A stretch of DNA of 39,836 nt from the NCBI GenBank assembly GCA_009930325.1, contig RZYO01000014.1, positions 1-39,836 on the forward strand, written 5' to 3'. Source of the stretch: Spirochaetia bacterium (GTDB lineage Bacteria > Spirochaetota > Spirochaetia > Sphaerochaetales > Sphaerochaetaceae). Made by a program: the position numbers and the translations under genes. Under the pieces are notes generated by a model that was not told the DNA's origin, did no database searches, and was given only the letters and a program-made list of their open reading frames with translations. Shown in pieces: positions 16,103 to 25,307 of this stretch. Positions within the stretch are counted from its first letter, which is position 1. Every line of letters starts with the position of its first letter.

Positions 16103-16610
16103 ATACTGTTTTTAAAAAGGCATCTAATTGATTAGCTGCTTTTTCAAGATAAAGTGGAAGAATAGCCTTTTCATCAGAGGAAAAACTAGAAAGGACATAG
16201 GATGCAACATTATTATGCTGAGGGCGCCCTATTCCAAACCTTAATCTATAAAAATTATCATTGTTTAAAAAATTAGAAATGCTTTTTAATCCATTGTGTC
16301 CTTTTAATCCGCCACCTTTCTGTATTCTAATTTCTCCAAAAGATAATTCTAAATCATCATGAATAATTAATAATTCATCTGCTTTTAAGGAAAAGAAAGA
16401 GAGCGCTTTTTGAACAGCCTCGCCACTGTTATTCATAAAAGTCTGAGGTTTTAGTAATTTGTATTCCAAAGAAGTTGAAAACAAGGCATTAAATTTTTTT
16501 TGAAAAGAAATATCTTTATATTTATAGTCACAAAAAATGAAGCCAATATTATGTCTAGTGTTTTCATATTGTTTACCAGGATTGCCTAAAAATACAATTA
16601 ATTTTATCAT
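16101..16610 (-). CDS. pth: Peptidyl-tRNA hydrolase
   Basis: A 169-residue bacterial Pth that frees tRNA from drop-off peptidyl-tRNA. The N-terminal LIVFLGNPGKQYENTRHNIGF contains the substrate-binding Asn10 and catalytic His20, and the middle IIHDDLELSFGEIRIQKGGGLKGHNGLKSI contains the conserved Asp and the GHNGL stretch. It is shorter than the roughly 190 residues of E. coli Pth, mainly at the C-terminus. There is no ribosome binding site; the -10 box ends six bases before the ATG. Confidence 0.95.
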   Translation of the reverse strand: MIKLIVFLGNPGKQYENTRHNIGFIFCDYKYKDISFQKKFNALFSTSLEYKLLKPQTFMNNSGEAVQKALSFFSLKADELLIIHDDLELSFGEIRIQKGGGLKGHNGLKSISNFLNNDNFYRLRFGIGRPQHNNVASYVLSSFSSDEKAILPLYLEKAANQLDAFLKTV

Positions 16611-16616
16611 ATAATA

Positions 16617-16645
16617 AATATAATAAGTGGAGGTTTAAATTACAA
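16617..16645 (-). promoter_or_regulatory. Promoter of pth, leaderless geometry
   Basis: On the minus strand, TTGTAA (16640-16645, 4 of 6), a 17-base spacer and TATATT (16617-16622, 5 of 6) end six bases before the ATG. The -35 abuts the ATG of the divergent yqfO-like gene, whose GGAGG lies in this spacer. Confidence 0.5.
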
Positions 16646-16646
16646 G

Positions 16647-16958
16647 ATGTATCACTTGATAGTATATATACCAACAACCCATTTAGAACTTGTTAAGACG
16701 GCTATTTTAGAAGCAGGTGCAGGCAATATTGGTGGTTACGATTATTGTTGTTGGGAGACTAAAGGTATAGGTCAATTTAGGGCTAGTGAATCTAATTCAC
16801 CTTTTGTAGGTGAAATTGGGAAAATTCATAAAGAAGAGGAATATAAGGTTGAATTTGTAGTAGAAGAAAAATATATAAATGATGTAATAAAAGCAATGAA
16901 AGAAACCCATCCTTATGAAGTAGTGGCCTACTCAGTTTTTCAAATGGTGAATATTTAA
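16647..16958 (+). CDS. YqfO/NIF3-associated CutA-like domain protein
   Basis: A 103-residue stand-alone protein of the small ferredoxin-like family found as an insert in NIF3/YqfO proteins. The pattern is typical: an opening beta strand with IPTTHLELVKTAILEAGAGNIGGYDYC, a central GIGQFRASESNSPFVGEIG, and the closing THPYEVVAYSVF. Its biochemical function is unknown; the fold resembles CutA and PII proteins. The only Shine-Dalgarno (GGAGG, 16629-16633) is 13 bases from the ATG, which is unusually far, and no nearer in-frame start exists. The gene ends one base from the convergent nth stop codon. Confidence 0.85.
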   Translation: MYHLIVYIPTTHLELVKTAILEAGAGNIGGYDYCCWETKGIGQFRASESNSPFVGEIGKIHKEEEYKVEFVVEEKYINDVIKAMKETHPYEVVAYSVFQMVNI

Positions 16959-16959
16959 T

Positions 16960-17625
16960 CTATCTTGTTTTATTTACATTAATTTTAGGACAATACCAAT
17001 TTTCATTACATTTACTACATTTTGGATTTATTGATGTACAAATTACTTGTCCATAAGATACTAGTAATTCATTTAGTGGAATCCAATATTTTTTTGGCAT
17101 TATTTTTTGTAGCTCTTTTTCACTTTCTTCGGGAGTCTTTGTTCTAATCCAACCCATTCTATTGGCAATTTGATGAACATGACAATCAACACATATTGCA
17201 GCAATATTAAAACCAAGATTTAAAGTTAAGTTTGCAGTTTTTATCCCAACTCCAGGTAGATCTAGCAACAATTTAGAATTATTTGGTACCTTTGAATTAT
17301 ATTTACTTAATAATATCTCACTTATTTTAATTATATTTTCTGTTTTTCTTTTGTAAAATGCACAAGGATAAATTGCTTGTTCAATTGTTTCTTTTTGCAA
17401 TTTAAGAATATCTTTTGGTGTTGTTGCTATTTTAAATAAATTCCTACTAGATTTTAATGTAACAGAATCTTTTGTTCTTAAAGAAATTATTGTTGATAGT
17501 AATATGCAAAAAGGATTATTATTTGTTTCAACGGCAATTAAAGAAACAGAAGGAAGAGAAAAATTTTCTCTTTCTAGTGTTTTTTTCATACTCAAAAATA
17601 AATTATCCCAATCTTTTGTTTCCAT
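16960..17625 (-). CDS. nth: Endonuclease III (DNA glycosylase/AP lyase)
   Basis: A 221-residue HhH-GPD base-excision repair enzyme that removes oxidised pyrimidines and nicks AP sites. The helix-hairpin-helix LPGVGIKTAN contains catalytic Lys129, and VDCHV contains catalytic Asp147, 18 residues on as in E. coli. The C-terminal [4Fe-4S] motif is complete: C196-X6-C203-X2-C206-X5-C212. I choose ATG 17625: an in-frame ATG at 17673 would add 16 hydrophobic residues unlike the family. Neither start has a convincing ribosome binding site; a weak TTTACT-N17-TATGTT promoter ends 12 bases before ATG 17625. Confidence 0.92.
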   Translation of the reverse strand: METKDWDNLFLSMKKTLERENFSLPSVSLIAVETNNNPFCILLSTIISLRTKDSVTLKSSRNLFKIATTPKDILKLQKETIEQAIYPCAFYKRKTENIIKISEILLSKYNSKVPNNSKLLLDLPGVGIKTANLTLNLGFNIAAICVDCHVHQIANRMGWIRTKTPEESEKELQKIMPKKYWIPLNELLVSYGQVICTSINPKCSKCNENWYCPKINVNKTR

Positions 17626-17683
17626 ATTAATGTCTTTAACATATAAATAATAGATAAACAAGTAAAAACTCATTTTAATTTAC

Positions 17684-17712
17684 TTGATTTTTTTATGCTT
17701 TATGCTTAGAGT
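17684..17712 (+). promoter_or_regulatory. Promoter of aroF-pheA, leaderless geometry
   Basis: TTGATT (17684-17689, 4 of 6), a 17-base spacer and TAGAGT (17707-17712, 4 of 6) end seven bases before ATG 17720. The longer reading frame would start inside this -35. Confidence 0.42.
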
Positions 17713-17719
17713 TTTTTCT

Positions 17720-19624
17720 ATGATAATAATATTAAACAAACAAATAAAACCAAGACAAAAAGAAGATATCAAAAATTTTTTAACTGATAAAGGCTTTAAA
17801 GTTAAAGAAATTATTGGACAAGAAGAAACCGTTTTAGGCGCTGTTGGACGAGCTACTATCGATCATAGAATAGTTGAACAAATGGAAGGTGTTTCATCTG
17901 TCGTTCCAATTTCTAAACCTTATAAACTAGCTTCAAGAGAGTTAAAGAAAGAAGATACTATTGTTCAAGTTGGCAATGTTAAAATTGGTGGTCATAGAAT
18001 AGTTGTTATGGCAGGTCCTTGTGCTGTTGAATCTGAAGAACAAATTATGACTATTGCTTCACAAGTAAGAGAAGCTGGTGCAGTAATATTAAGAGGTGGC
18101 GCTTTTAAACCGAGAACCTCTCCATATTCTTTCCAAGGTCTTGGGGAAGAAGGTTTGAAATATTTAAGAAAGGCTGGGGATACTTATGGTATGCCAGTAA
18201 CAACAGAAGTTGTCTCACCAACAGATGTTGAAATGATGAGTAAATATATTGATATGTTCCAAATTGGAGCTAGAAATATGCAAAATTTTGAGCTATTGAA
18301 AAAAGTTGGTCAAACAAAAATGCCTGTTTTATTAAAAAGAGGACTTTCTGCAACTATTGAAGAATGGCTTATGGCTGCTGAGTATTTAATGGCAAATGGA
18401 ACCGATCAAATTGTTCTTTGTGAAAGAGGAATAAGAACTTATGAAAGAGCTACAAGAAATACACTAGATTGTAGTGCTATTCCAATTGTTCAAAAACTAA
18501 CACATTTACCTGTTATAGGAGACCCAAGTCATGCTACTGGAATTCGTTCATTAGTTTCTCCTATGTCTTTAGCTTTAATAGCTAGTGGTGCTAATGGTTT
18601 AATGGTTGAAGTCCATAATAACCCTGAGTGTGCTTTAAGTGATGGCCCACAATCCTTATATCCTTCTCAATTTGAAAAATTAATGAGAGACGTTCAATCT
18701 TTATCTACAGTGGTTGGTAAATCTTTAGAAAGAATACCTAGAATGATTCCTTCAAGTTTAACTGATATTGAAAATAATTATTCAAGTTCAGATAGAATCG
18801 CCTTCCAAGGTGAGCGTGGTGCTTTTAGTGAACTAGCTGTAAGAAGAACTTTTGATGATAAAGCGATACTTCCTTGTGAAACTTTTGAAGATGTTTTTGA
18901 AGCTGTTATGAAAGGCGATGCATTATATGGAATGATTCCAATAGAAAATACTTTAGGTGGAACAATAAATGATAATATTGATAATTTAATTAATTATCCA
19001 GATATTGTTGTAATAGGTGAGCAGCATGTAAGAATTATTCATAATTTGATCGCTTTACCTGGCGCAACTAAAAATGATATTAAAAAAGTTTATTCTCATC
19101 CTCAAGGATTGGCACAATGTTCTCAATATTTAAAAAAAGAAGTTCCAAATGCACAAGCTATTCCTTTCTTTGATACAGCAGGTGCTGTTGCCTTTATAAA
19201 AGAGCAAAATGATAAAAGTTTAGCTGCTATTGCAGGGGAACCAGCAGCAGTTTTTCATAAAATGAATATTTTAGAAGCTGGAATTGAATCTCATCCAAGT
19301 AATTATACAAGATTCTATATTATTTCTAGAATTGAAAATGTTAATAACTTTTTAAGTGCTAGTAAGTTAAATAAAGCTGCTATGGTCTTTAATGTATCTC
19401 ATAAACCGGGATCATTATTTAATGCCTTAAAAGTGTTAAGTGATTATGGATTTAACTTAAGGAAATTAGAATCAAGGCCTATTCAAGGAAAACCTTGGGA
19501 ATATTCTTTCTTTGTTGAAACAGATATTTTAGACCAAGAAGATGCTTTTGAGAATGTTGTACAAATATTAAAAGAACAATGTTCCTCTTTTAGAGTATTA
19601 GGTAAATTTAATTCTTCAAACTAA
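17720..19624 (+). CDS. DAHP synthase-prephenate dehydratase fusion
   Basis: A 634-residue fusion. Residues 1 to about 75 form the ferredoxin-like regulatory domain of Thermotoga/Pyrococcus-type DAHP synthase (MIIILNKQI...); about 80-335 form the catalytic barrel with AGPCAVES, RGGAFKPRTSPYSFQG, LCERGIRTYE and DPSHATG. From about 360 prephenate dehydratase begins (IAFQGERGAFSE; IPIENTLGGT; catalytic TRF near 530), with a C-terminal ACT domain (from about 552, motif ESRP) that usually binds phenylalanine. No chorismate mutase domain is seen. It thus joins the first step of the shikimate pathway with the last specific step to phenylpyruvate. ATG 17720 fits the family N-terminus and the promoter. 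Confidence 0.93.
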   Translation: MIIILNKQIKPRQKEDIKNFLTDKGFKVKEIIGQEETVLGAVGRATIDHRIVEQMEGVSSVVPISKPYKLASRELKKEDTIVQVGNVKIGGHRIVVMAGPCAVESEEQIMTIASQVREAGAVILRGGAFKPRTSPYSFQGLGEEGLKYLRKAGDTYGMPVTTEVVSPTDVEMMSKYIDMFQIGARNMQNFELLKKVGQTKMPVLLKRGLSATIEEWLMAAEYLMANGTDQIVLCERGIRTYERATRNTLDCSAIPIVQKLTHLPVIGDPSHATGIRSLVSPMSLALIASGANGLMVEVHNNPECALSDGPQSLYPSQFEKLMRDVQSLSTVVGKSLERIPRMIPSSLTDIENNYSSSDRIAFQGERGAFSELAVRRTFDDKAILPCETFEDVFEAVMKGDALYGMIPIENTLGGTINDNIDNLINYPDIVVIGEQHVRIIHNLIALPGATKNDIKKVYSHPQGLAQCSQYLKKEVPNAQAIPFFDTAGAVAFIKEQNDKSLAAIAGEPAAVFHKMNILEAGIESHPSNYTRFYIISRIENVNNFLSASKLNKAAMVFNVSHKPGSLFNALKVLSDYGFNLRKLESRPIQGKPWEYSFFVETDILDQEDAFENVVQILKEQCSSFRVLGKFNSSN

Positions 19625-19683
19625 GTTTTGTATTATTTTTTTTAAAAATAAAGCAAATTATAATAAAACTACAATAATAAAGT

Positions 19684-20445
19684 ATGAGTGTTTTAAAAAT
19701 TAAGTATTCATTTATTATTTGTAGTTTTATTTTTTTTATAGGGTGTAGTACCTCATTAAATTATAAAGAAGTAGAGATTATTATTGAAGAAGAGCATCCT
19801 TTTGAAAAGGCTATCGGAACTAAGGTTTGGTATTCTCTTTGTTATACAGATTCTTCAGGAAAGATAAATTATATTCATTTAAAGCCAGAGCAAAGAATAA
19901 TAAAAATTTGGATTAAAAAAAATATTACAGTTTTCTTTTGTGCTAGAATTCTAGATGATTATTCTCCAATTGGAGGAGTAATAAATCCAGGAAATGATAA
20001 TAGAGTAATTTTGAATTATAAAAATGGATATTTAGTTAGTTTTTTACAAGATTTATATATTCAAAATCCCAAAGCGGTTTGTTCAATAAATTATGAAAGA
20101 GTTTATGATCTTTTAGAAAAAAGAGGTATTCTCTTTTCTTTTGATAAATTAACTTTTGCTCGTGCACTTTTAAATGGAAACTTAAATGAAAATTCTATTT
20201 ATGAATTAAGTAATATTCCAATTGAAGTGAATCAAGCTATTGAAGGTTATTGGATAAGTGAAAATCCTGATGAAGGTGGTTTTTTAATTTCAGATAGTAA
20301 TTATAAAAGAGTGAAACTTAGTCTTGGGGAAGGAGAACATAATTATATAAATTTTGAAAAAGGATTCAGAATGAAAATAATTGTTGATACAAGAAGTAAA
20401 AAATATTTTGTTAAAATTGAAGAAGTAAATGAAGAGCTTACATAA
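19684..20445 (+). CDS. Hypothetical lipoprotein
   Basis: A 253-residue protein of no recognised family. A hydrophobic N-terminal signal (about 5-20) ends in FFIGC, a lipobox of the relaxed kind common in spirochaetes, so the mature protein would be lipidated at Cys21. The rest is soluble, rich in aromatic residues and in alternating beta-like stretches, with a Lys/Glu-rich C-terminus. No Shine-Dalgarno is visible; TACAAT (19670-19675) ends eight bases before the ATG, without a good -35. It stands alone between aroF-pheA and the convergent leuS. Confidence 0.75.
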   Translation: MSVLKIKYSFIICSFIFFIGCSTSLNYKEVEIIIEEEHPFEKAIGTKVWYSLCYTDSSGKINYIHLKPEQRIIKIWIKKNITVFFCARILDDYSPIGGVINPGNDNRVILNYKNGYLVSFLQDLYIQNPKAVCSINYERVYDLLEKRGILFSFDKLTFARALLNGNLNENSIYELSNIPIEVNQAIEGYWISENPDEGGFLISDSNYKRVKLSLGEGEHNYINFEKGFRMKIIVDTRSKKYFVKIEEVNEELT

Positions 20446-20472
20446 AAAAAGACTGCATCCTAAGATGCAGTC
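20443..20472 (-). terminator. Terminator of leuS
   Basis: GACTGCATC (20451-20459) pairs with GATGCAGTC (20464-20472) around CTAA. On the minus strand a run of seven T follows (20444-20450), 17 bases after the leuS stop. The plus strand has no T-run, so the lipoprotein gene gains less from it. Confidence 0.9.
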
Positions 20473-20489
20473 AAGTTGAGTATTATCGA

Positions 20490-23003
20490 TTACTTTACAA
20501 CTATATTTACTAATTTACCTGGTACGGCAATCTTTTTAATAATAGTTTTTCCATCAATCCATTGTTTTGTTTTTTCATCATTTAAAGCAACTTCAATCAT
20601 TTGTTCTCTTGATATATCTCTAGATACATTTATTTTGGACCTTAGTTTACCGTTAATCTGAACAACAAGTTCAATTTCATCATCTATTGTTAATTCTTCA
20701 ATATATTTTGGCCAAGGTGCATTTGCAATTGGTGCTTCTTTTCCTGCTTTTTCCCATAATTCTTCAGCTAAATGTGGAGCATAAGGACTTAAAAGCAATA
20801 ATAAAGATTCCCATATTACTCTAGGAAGTGTATCTATTTTATAAATATCATTTACAAGAACCATCATTTGACTAATTGCTGTATTAAAATTAAGAGTATC
20901 TGTATCAAGAGTTACTTTTTTAATTGTTTTATGTAGAGATTTTAATAATTCTAATGAGGGTTCTTCTTCGGAAATTTCTCTTTCGTCAGAAAGTCTCCAA
21001 ATTCTGTCTAAGAATCTATAAACCCCACCCATTCCAGAAGTTGACCAAGGTTTTGAAACTTGAAGAGGACCCATAAACATTTCATAAAGTCTCATTGAGT
21101 CAGCACCAAATTCATTGATAATATCATCTGGGTTAATAACATTTTTAAGACTTTTTGACATTTTTGCAATTACTTTTTCAAGTTCATTATCAGTGTCTTT
21201 TTCATAGAAAAGTCCATCTTTTTCCTCAACCATATCGGTTGGAACTAAAGATTTATCTTTTCTTTGATAAGCAAAGCTAGTAATCATTCCTTGGTTAACA
21301 AGTCTTTTAAAAGGTTCTTTTGTTTCAACAAGTCCTAAATCAAATAGCACTTTATGCCAGAATCTAGCATATAAAAGGTGAAGAACAGCATGTTCTGCCC
21401 CTCCTACATATAAATCTACAGGCATCCAATATTTTTCTTTTTCAGGAGATACAAATCTTTCTGTATTGTTTGGGTCTAAATATCTTAAGTAATACCAGCA
21501 GGAACCAGCCCATTGTGGCATTGTATTGGTTTCTCTTTTAGCTGCATGCCCACAAACAGGACAAGTCGTATTTACCCATTCATCAATCACAGAAAGAGGA
21601 CTCTCTCCTGTTCCACTAGGTTCAAAACTAGTAACTTTTGGTAATTCTAGAGGTAAATCTTCTTCTTTGATATGAACAATACCACAGTTAGGACAATGAA
21701 CTAAAGGAATAGGTTCTCCCCAGTATCTTTGTCTTGAGAAAATCCAGTCTCTAAGTTTATAATTTGTTGTTTTATAACCATTTTTTTGTTCTTCAAGCCA
21801 AGAAAGCATTTTATTTATTGCTTCTTCTTTGTTTAATCCATCTAAAAAGTCTGAATTGACATGAATACCATCTTCAACCCAAGCTGCTTCTTGAACATCT
21901 ACTTCACTTTTTAAAACTTCAATTATTGGAAGATTAAATTTCTTAGCAAATTCCCAGTCTCTTGAATCATGAGCTGGTACAGCCATTATTGCACCTGTTC
22001 CATAACTAATTAAAACATAATCAGCAATCCAAATAGGAATTTTTTTACCATTTACTGGGTTGATTGCATAGCTTCCAGAGAAAACACCTGTTTTATCTTT
22101 TGCTAAATCAGTTCTTTCTAAATCGCTTTTTTGAGCAGTTTTAACAAGATATTCATTCACTAGATTTTTTTGTTCTGGTGTTGTTATTTTTTCAACAAGA
22201 GGATGTTCTGGTGCTATTACCATGTATGTTGCACCAAAAAGAGTATCACATCTTGTGGTATATACTTCTAATTTCTCATCAAAATTTTCTAGTTTAAAGA
22301 AAACAGAAGCCCCTTCACTTTTCCCTATCCAGTTTTTTTGCATAGCTTTTACAGAATCTGGCCAATCTAAAGTGTCTAAATCTTCTAATAATCTATCGGC
22401 ATATTCTGTTATTTTTAAAACCCATTGTCTGATGTTTTTTCTAACGGTTTGAGTACCACAGCGTTCACATTTCCCGTCTTTTACTTCTTCGTTAGCTAAA
22501 CCAGTTTTACAATTTGGACACCAGTTAATTGGAGTTTGAGATTCATATGCTAAACCTTTTTTAAAAAGTTGGATAAAAATCCATTGAGTCCATTTATAAT
22601 ATTCTTTTGAATGTGTTGCTACTTCCCTATTCCAATCGTAACAGAACCCTAAACTTTTTATTTGTTTTCTAAAGTTATCAATATTTTTTTCAGTTGTTGT
22701 TTTTGGGTGAGTTCCTGTTTTTATTGCATAGTTTTCTGCAGGTAGTCCGAATGAGTCAAAACCCATTGGATGAAGAACATTATAACCATTCATTCTTAAA
22801 AAGCGGCAATAAATATCTGTTGCAGTATAGCCTTCTGGATGTCCTACATGAAGTCCTGCTCCGGATGGATAAGGAAACATGTCCAATACATATTTGCGTT
22901 TCTCTTTTGGGATTGACGCATCTTCAGTTACAGCAAAAGTTTGGTTTTCTTCCCAATATTTTTGCCATTTTTTTTCTATTTCGTTGAAAGGATAATTACT
23001 CAT
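20490..23003 (-). CDS. leuS: Leucyl-tRNA synthetase
   Basis: An 837-residue class I synthetase that charges tRNA-Leu. The HIGH-type motif is HVGH (52-55) and the KMSKS motif is at 614-618. Zinc-ribbon-like cysteine pairs (CPNCKTG...CERC and later CPNC...CPVC), the CP1 editing domain (about 220-420, [20 protein letters not shown]) and the C-terminal anticodon-binding region are present. I choose ATG 23003, giving the usual [14 protein letters not shown] opening; an in-frame ATG at 23039 falls inside the -35 box. There is no true Shine-Dalgarno. Confidence 0.97.
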   Translation of the reverse strand: MSNYPFNEIEKKWQKYWEENQTFAVTEDASIPKEKRKYVLDMFPYPSGAGLHVGHPEGYTATDIYCRFLRMNGYNVLHPMGFDSFGLPAENYAIKTGTHPKTTTEKNIDNFRKQIKSLGFCYDWNREVATHSKEYYKWTQWIFIQLFKKGLAYESQTPINWCPNCKTGLANEEVKDGKCERCGTQTVRKNIRQWVLKITEYADRLLEDLDTLDWPDSVKAMQKNWIGKSEGASVFFKLENFDEKLEVYTTRCDTLFGATYMVIAPEHPLVEKITTPEQKNLVNEYLVKTAQKSDLERTDLAKDKTGVFSGSYAINPVNGKKIPIWIADYVLISYGTGAIMAVPAHDSRDWEFAKKFNLPIIEVLKSEVDVQEAAWVEDGIHVNSDFLDGLNKEEAINKMLSWLEEQKNGYKTTNYKLRDWIFSRQRYWGEPIPLVHCPNCGIVHIKEEDLPLELPKVTSFEPSGTGESPLSVIDEWVNTTCPVCGHAAKRETNTMPQWAGSCWYYLRYLDPNNTERFVSPEKEKYWMPVDLYVGGAEHAVLHLLYARFWHKVLFDLGLVETKEPFKRLVNQGMITSFAYQRKDKSLVPTDMVEEKDGLFYEKDTDNELEKVIAKMSKSLKNVINPDDIINEFGADSMRLYEMFMGPLQVSKPWSTSGMGGVYRFLDRIWRLSDEREISEEEPSLELLKSLHKTIKKVTLDTDTLNFNTAISQMMVLVNDIYKIDTLPRVIWESLLLLLSPYAPHLAEELWEKAGKEAPIANAPWPKYIEELTIDDEIELVVQINGKLRSKINVSRDISREQMIEVALNDEKTKQWIDGKTIIKKIAVPGKLVNIVVK

Positions 23004-23010
23004 GAATCCA

Positions 23011-23039
23011 ATAATACAGTTGCATATTAGTTCAGTCAA
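23011..23039 (-). promoter_or_regulatory. Promoter of leuS, leaderless geometry
   Basis: On the minus strand, TTGACT (23034-23039, 5 of 6), a 17-base spacer and TATTAT (23011-23016, 5 of 6) end seven bases before ATG 23003. This is one of the clearest cases of the pattern. Confidence 0.65.
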
Positions 23040-23099
23040 TAATACTTTTATTTTTGCCTTGTATTTTTACATAAAACCTTGTGAAATCATGAATAAACT

Positions 23100-23120
23100 G
23101 ATTCTTTCTTAAAAAGAATC
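23100..23120 (-). terminator. Hairpin at the end of the CorC-type gene
   Basis: GATTCTTT (23100-23107) pairs with AAAGAATC (23113-23120) around a five-base loop; the stop codon (23109-23111) lies in the loop. The T-run on the minus strand is short, so termination is only probable. Confidence 0.4.
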
Positions 23121-24362
23121 TCTCACTCTATTAAATTTTATCTCTTCAATTCTTCTTTCATTCATTTTTGATATTGTATAAATTCCAAATTCATCACTGA
23201 TAGAATCTTTTTCTTTAGGGATATCTCCGGTTAAGCTCATCAAATATGCAGCAATTGTCCCCATTTTTTCTGCATTCTTAAAATCAATATCCATTTCATC
23301 ACAAAACTGAATAAAGGGTGTTTCTCCTTGAATCAAATATAAATCTTTAACACCTTTGACTTCTTTTATAATTTCCCCATCACTTTTTTCGTGTTCATCA
23401 TATATTTCTCCAAGTAATTGTTCAGCAACATCCTCCATAGAAATTACTCCTGCAAAGCCACCATATTCATCTAAAACAATTGCTAATTGAAGTTTCTTTT
23501 TCTTAAACAAGAAAAAAATGTAATCTGCATGTTTTGTTTCTGGAACAAATATTGGTTCTCTAATAATGGATGATATTTGATCTTCCATTTTGTTGTTTAA
23601 TTGAGCTTTTAATATATCTCTAACTAAAACAATACCAATGATATTTTCTTTAGTATCTTTATAAACCGGAATCCTAGAATATCCAGAATTAACAATATCA
23701 GAAAAAACTTCACTAATTTTTTGGTCAGCAGAAATTATAAAAACATCTTTTCTATGAGTCATAATTGTTTTAATTGGATTATTAGAAAAATGGAGAACTT
23801 TTTGCATTAAATCAGATTCATATTCATGCACAATCCCACTATCTTCAGCAGCATCAACAGCATGCATTAATCCTTCTAAAGTAATTCCTTTTATTCCATC
23901 TTTTTTAAATAATCTACTAATTATATTGCCAAAAGCTTTAATGAAGAAAACTAGAGGAAATAATAGTTTTGATAACAAGAATATTGGATAACTCATTGCT
24001 CTTGCAATTTTTACGGAATCATTTAATGCCAGTTGTTTAGGTGTAACCTCTCCAAAAATTAAAATAACTAAGGTAAGTAAACCAGTTCCATAAGCAACAA
24101 GACTTTGGCCTAAATATTTTATACAAAACGTTGTAACTAAAGAGGATACACTAATATTAACAACATTATTACCAATTAAAATTGTTGTTAATAAAATATC
24201 TTTTTGATGAGTTAGTTTTGCAGCAAGTCTTGATCCTTTATGCTTACTCTTTTCTAATTCTTTAATTTGAATAATTGAGAGGGATGTATAAGCCGTTTCT
24301 GTTGAGGAAAAAACACCACTTAGTATAATTAAAACAAATATGATAATTAGTTCATTTATCAT
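23109..24362 (-). CDS. CNNM/CorC-HlyC family membrane protein
   Basis: A 417-residue protein with the usual order of this family: an N-terminal DUF21/CNNM membrane domain (about 1-170, opening IIIFVLIILSGVFSSTETAYTSLS), a pair of CBS domains (about 190-320, including MTHRKDVFIIS, SRIPVYKDTKENIIGIVLVRD and LDEYGGFAGVISMEDVAEQLLGEI) and a C-terminal CorC/HlyC domain (about 335-417). Family members are linked to Mg2+/Co2+ transport, probably efflux; the haemolysin label is historical. The CBS pair usually senses nucleotides. GGAAG six bases before the ATG supports the start. Confidence 0.92.
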   Translation of the reverse strand: MINELIIIFVLIILSGVFSSTETAYTSLSIIQIKELEKSKHKGSRLAAKLTHQKDILLTTILIGNNVVNISVSSLVTTFCIKYLGQSLVAYGTGLLTLVILIFGEVTPKQLALNDSVKIARAMSYPIFLLSKLLFPLVFFIKAFGNIISRLFKKDGIKGITLEGLMHAVDAAEDSGIVHEYESDLMQKVLHFSNNPIKTIMTHRKDVFIISADQKISEVFSDIVNSGYSRIPVYKDTKENIIGIVLVRDILKAQLNNKMEDQISSIIREPIFVPETKHADYIFFLFKKKKLQLAIVLDEYGGFAGVISMEDVAEQLLGEIYDEHEKSDGEIIKEVKGVKDLYLIQGETPFIQFCDEMDIDFKNAEKMGTIAAYLMSLTGDIPKEKDSISDEFGIYTISKMNERRIEEIKFNRVRDSF

Positions 24363-24503
24363 AAAAATCTTCCAATAATAATTTTATTCGGAGCACTATC
24401 TCCATCATTTGAATCACTCATATAAGAAATATAAAAGAAAAAGAGAAAGCAAGCAAGATAAAAATTGTTTATTAAGTATAAATAAAATTTACTCTTTTTA
24501 TTC

Positions 24504-25121
24504 TTAAATAAAGATGAATCCAAAAGATATTAAAATTAAAGCTAGTGTGTAAGTTCCCATAATATATGTATCATTATATTTATTTTCTTTTTCACAAACA
24601 TTTCTTGCAATAAAGCTATCGCTTAAAGTAAAAATTGATGTTCCAATAATGAAGAAAGGATTTAAAGTCATCGAACTAGTTGCAATAAATAGCATCATAA
24701 ATATTGAATATATTTGCATTGGTATTTTTAATTTACCACCATTTTTTGTTATTTTAAACATTAGAATTTCTGGAAAAATTAATAAAATTAAAAAAATAAA
24801 AAAGACAAAGTAAATTTGCTTATTATTATAAAAAAGAAATATTAATGTAATATGTCCCAATAAAAAACTAATTAATCCTGATGCGAATAAAATAGTTTTA
24901 TTACTAAGTAGGAAAATATCTCCAATTAAATAAAAACTATAAAAAATATAAACAATAATTAGCATTTTTATTGGAAGATTAGTATTAATAATTACATTAA
25001 TTAAAGCTAAAGGAGCTAATGTTATTTTTGTTAATGTAATAAGAAGTTTTTTATTTTTATTACAAGCAATAATGTTAAAAATGCTCATCAAAATAAATAA
25101 AAGTAATGGTATAACGTTCAT
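24504..25121 (-). CDS. YhhN-family membrane protein (lysoplasmalogenase-like)
   Basis: A 205-residue protein that is almost wholly transmembrane (about eight helices). The spacing of GDIFLL (about 67-72), GLISFLLGH, an internal PMQIYSIFMMLFIATSS and the late IFTLSDSFIA matches the YhhN family, whose animal relative TMEM86 hydrolyses lysoplasmalogen. In bacteria the substrate is often unknown; plasmalogens occur in many anaerobes, which would fit, but this is inference. No Shine-Dalgarno precedes the ATG; the -10 ends six bases upstream. Confidence 0.8.
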   Translation of the reverse strand: MNVIPLLLFILMSIFNIIACNKNKKLLITLTKITLAPLALINVIINTNLPIKMLIIVYIFYSFYLIGDIFLLSNKTILFASGLISFLLGHITLIFLFYNNKQIYFVFFIFLILLIFPEILMFKITKNGGKLKIPMQIYSIFMMLFIATSSMTLNPFFIIGTSIFTLSDSFIARNVCEKENKYNDTYIMGTYTLALILISFGFIFI

Positions 25122-25127
25122 ACTTAA

Positions 25128-25156
25128 ATCTTATTACACAGTTGTATAAAATGCAA
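25128..25156 (-). promoter_or_regulatory. Promoter of yhhN, leaderless geometry
   Basis: On the minus strand, TTGCAT (25151-25156, 3 of 6), a 17-base spacer and TAAGAT (25128-25133, 4 of 6) end six bases before the ATG. Weak boxes, but the geometry matches the others. Confidence 0.38.
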
Positions 25157-25270
25157 ATATTTTTACATAATTAATTGCTTTTGTGATAAACTAAAGCATA
25201 TATATACTTTTTTTAATTATATATATTATTGTGTTTAGGATTATAAACAATTAACTAAAATTCTTTATAT

Positions 25271-25298
25271 TTGAAAAAGATAAATAAAAGTGTATAAT
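25271..25298 (+). promoter_or_regulatory. Promoter of the parE-parC-rluA operon, near-leaderless
   Basis: TTGAAA (25271-25276, 4 of 6), a 16-base spacer and a perfect TATAAT (25293-25298) end nine bases before ATG 25308. The in-frame GTG at 25290 lies inside the spacer and -10 region. Confidence 0.6.
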
Positions 25299-25307
25299 AA
25301 TAATGAT

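Noticed and set aside
22694-22987. Plus-strand open frame of 97 codons within leuS
   Set aside because: It is antisense to the conserved HVGH region of leuS; shadow frame.
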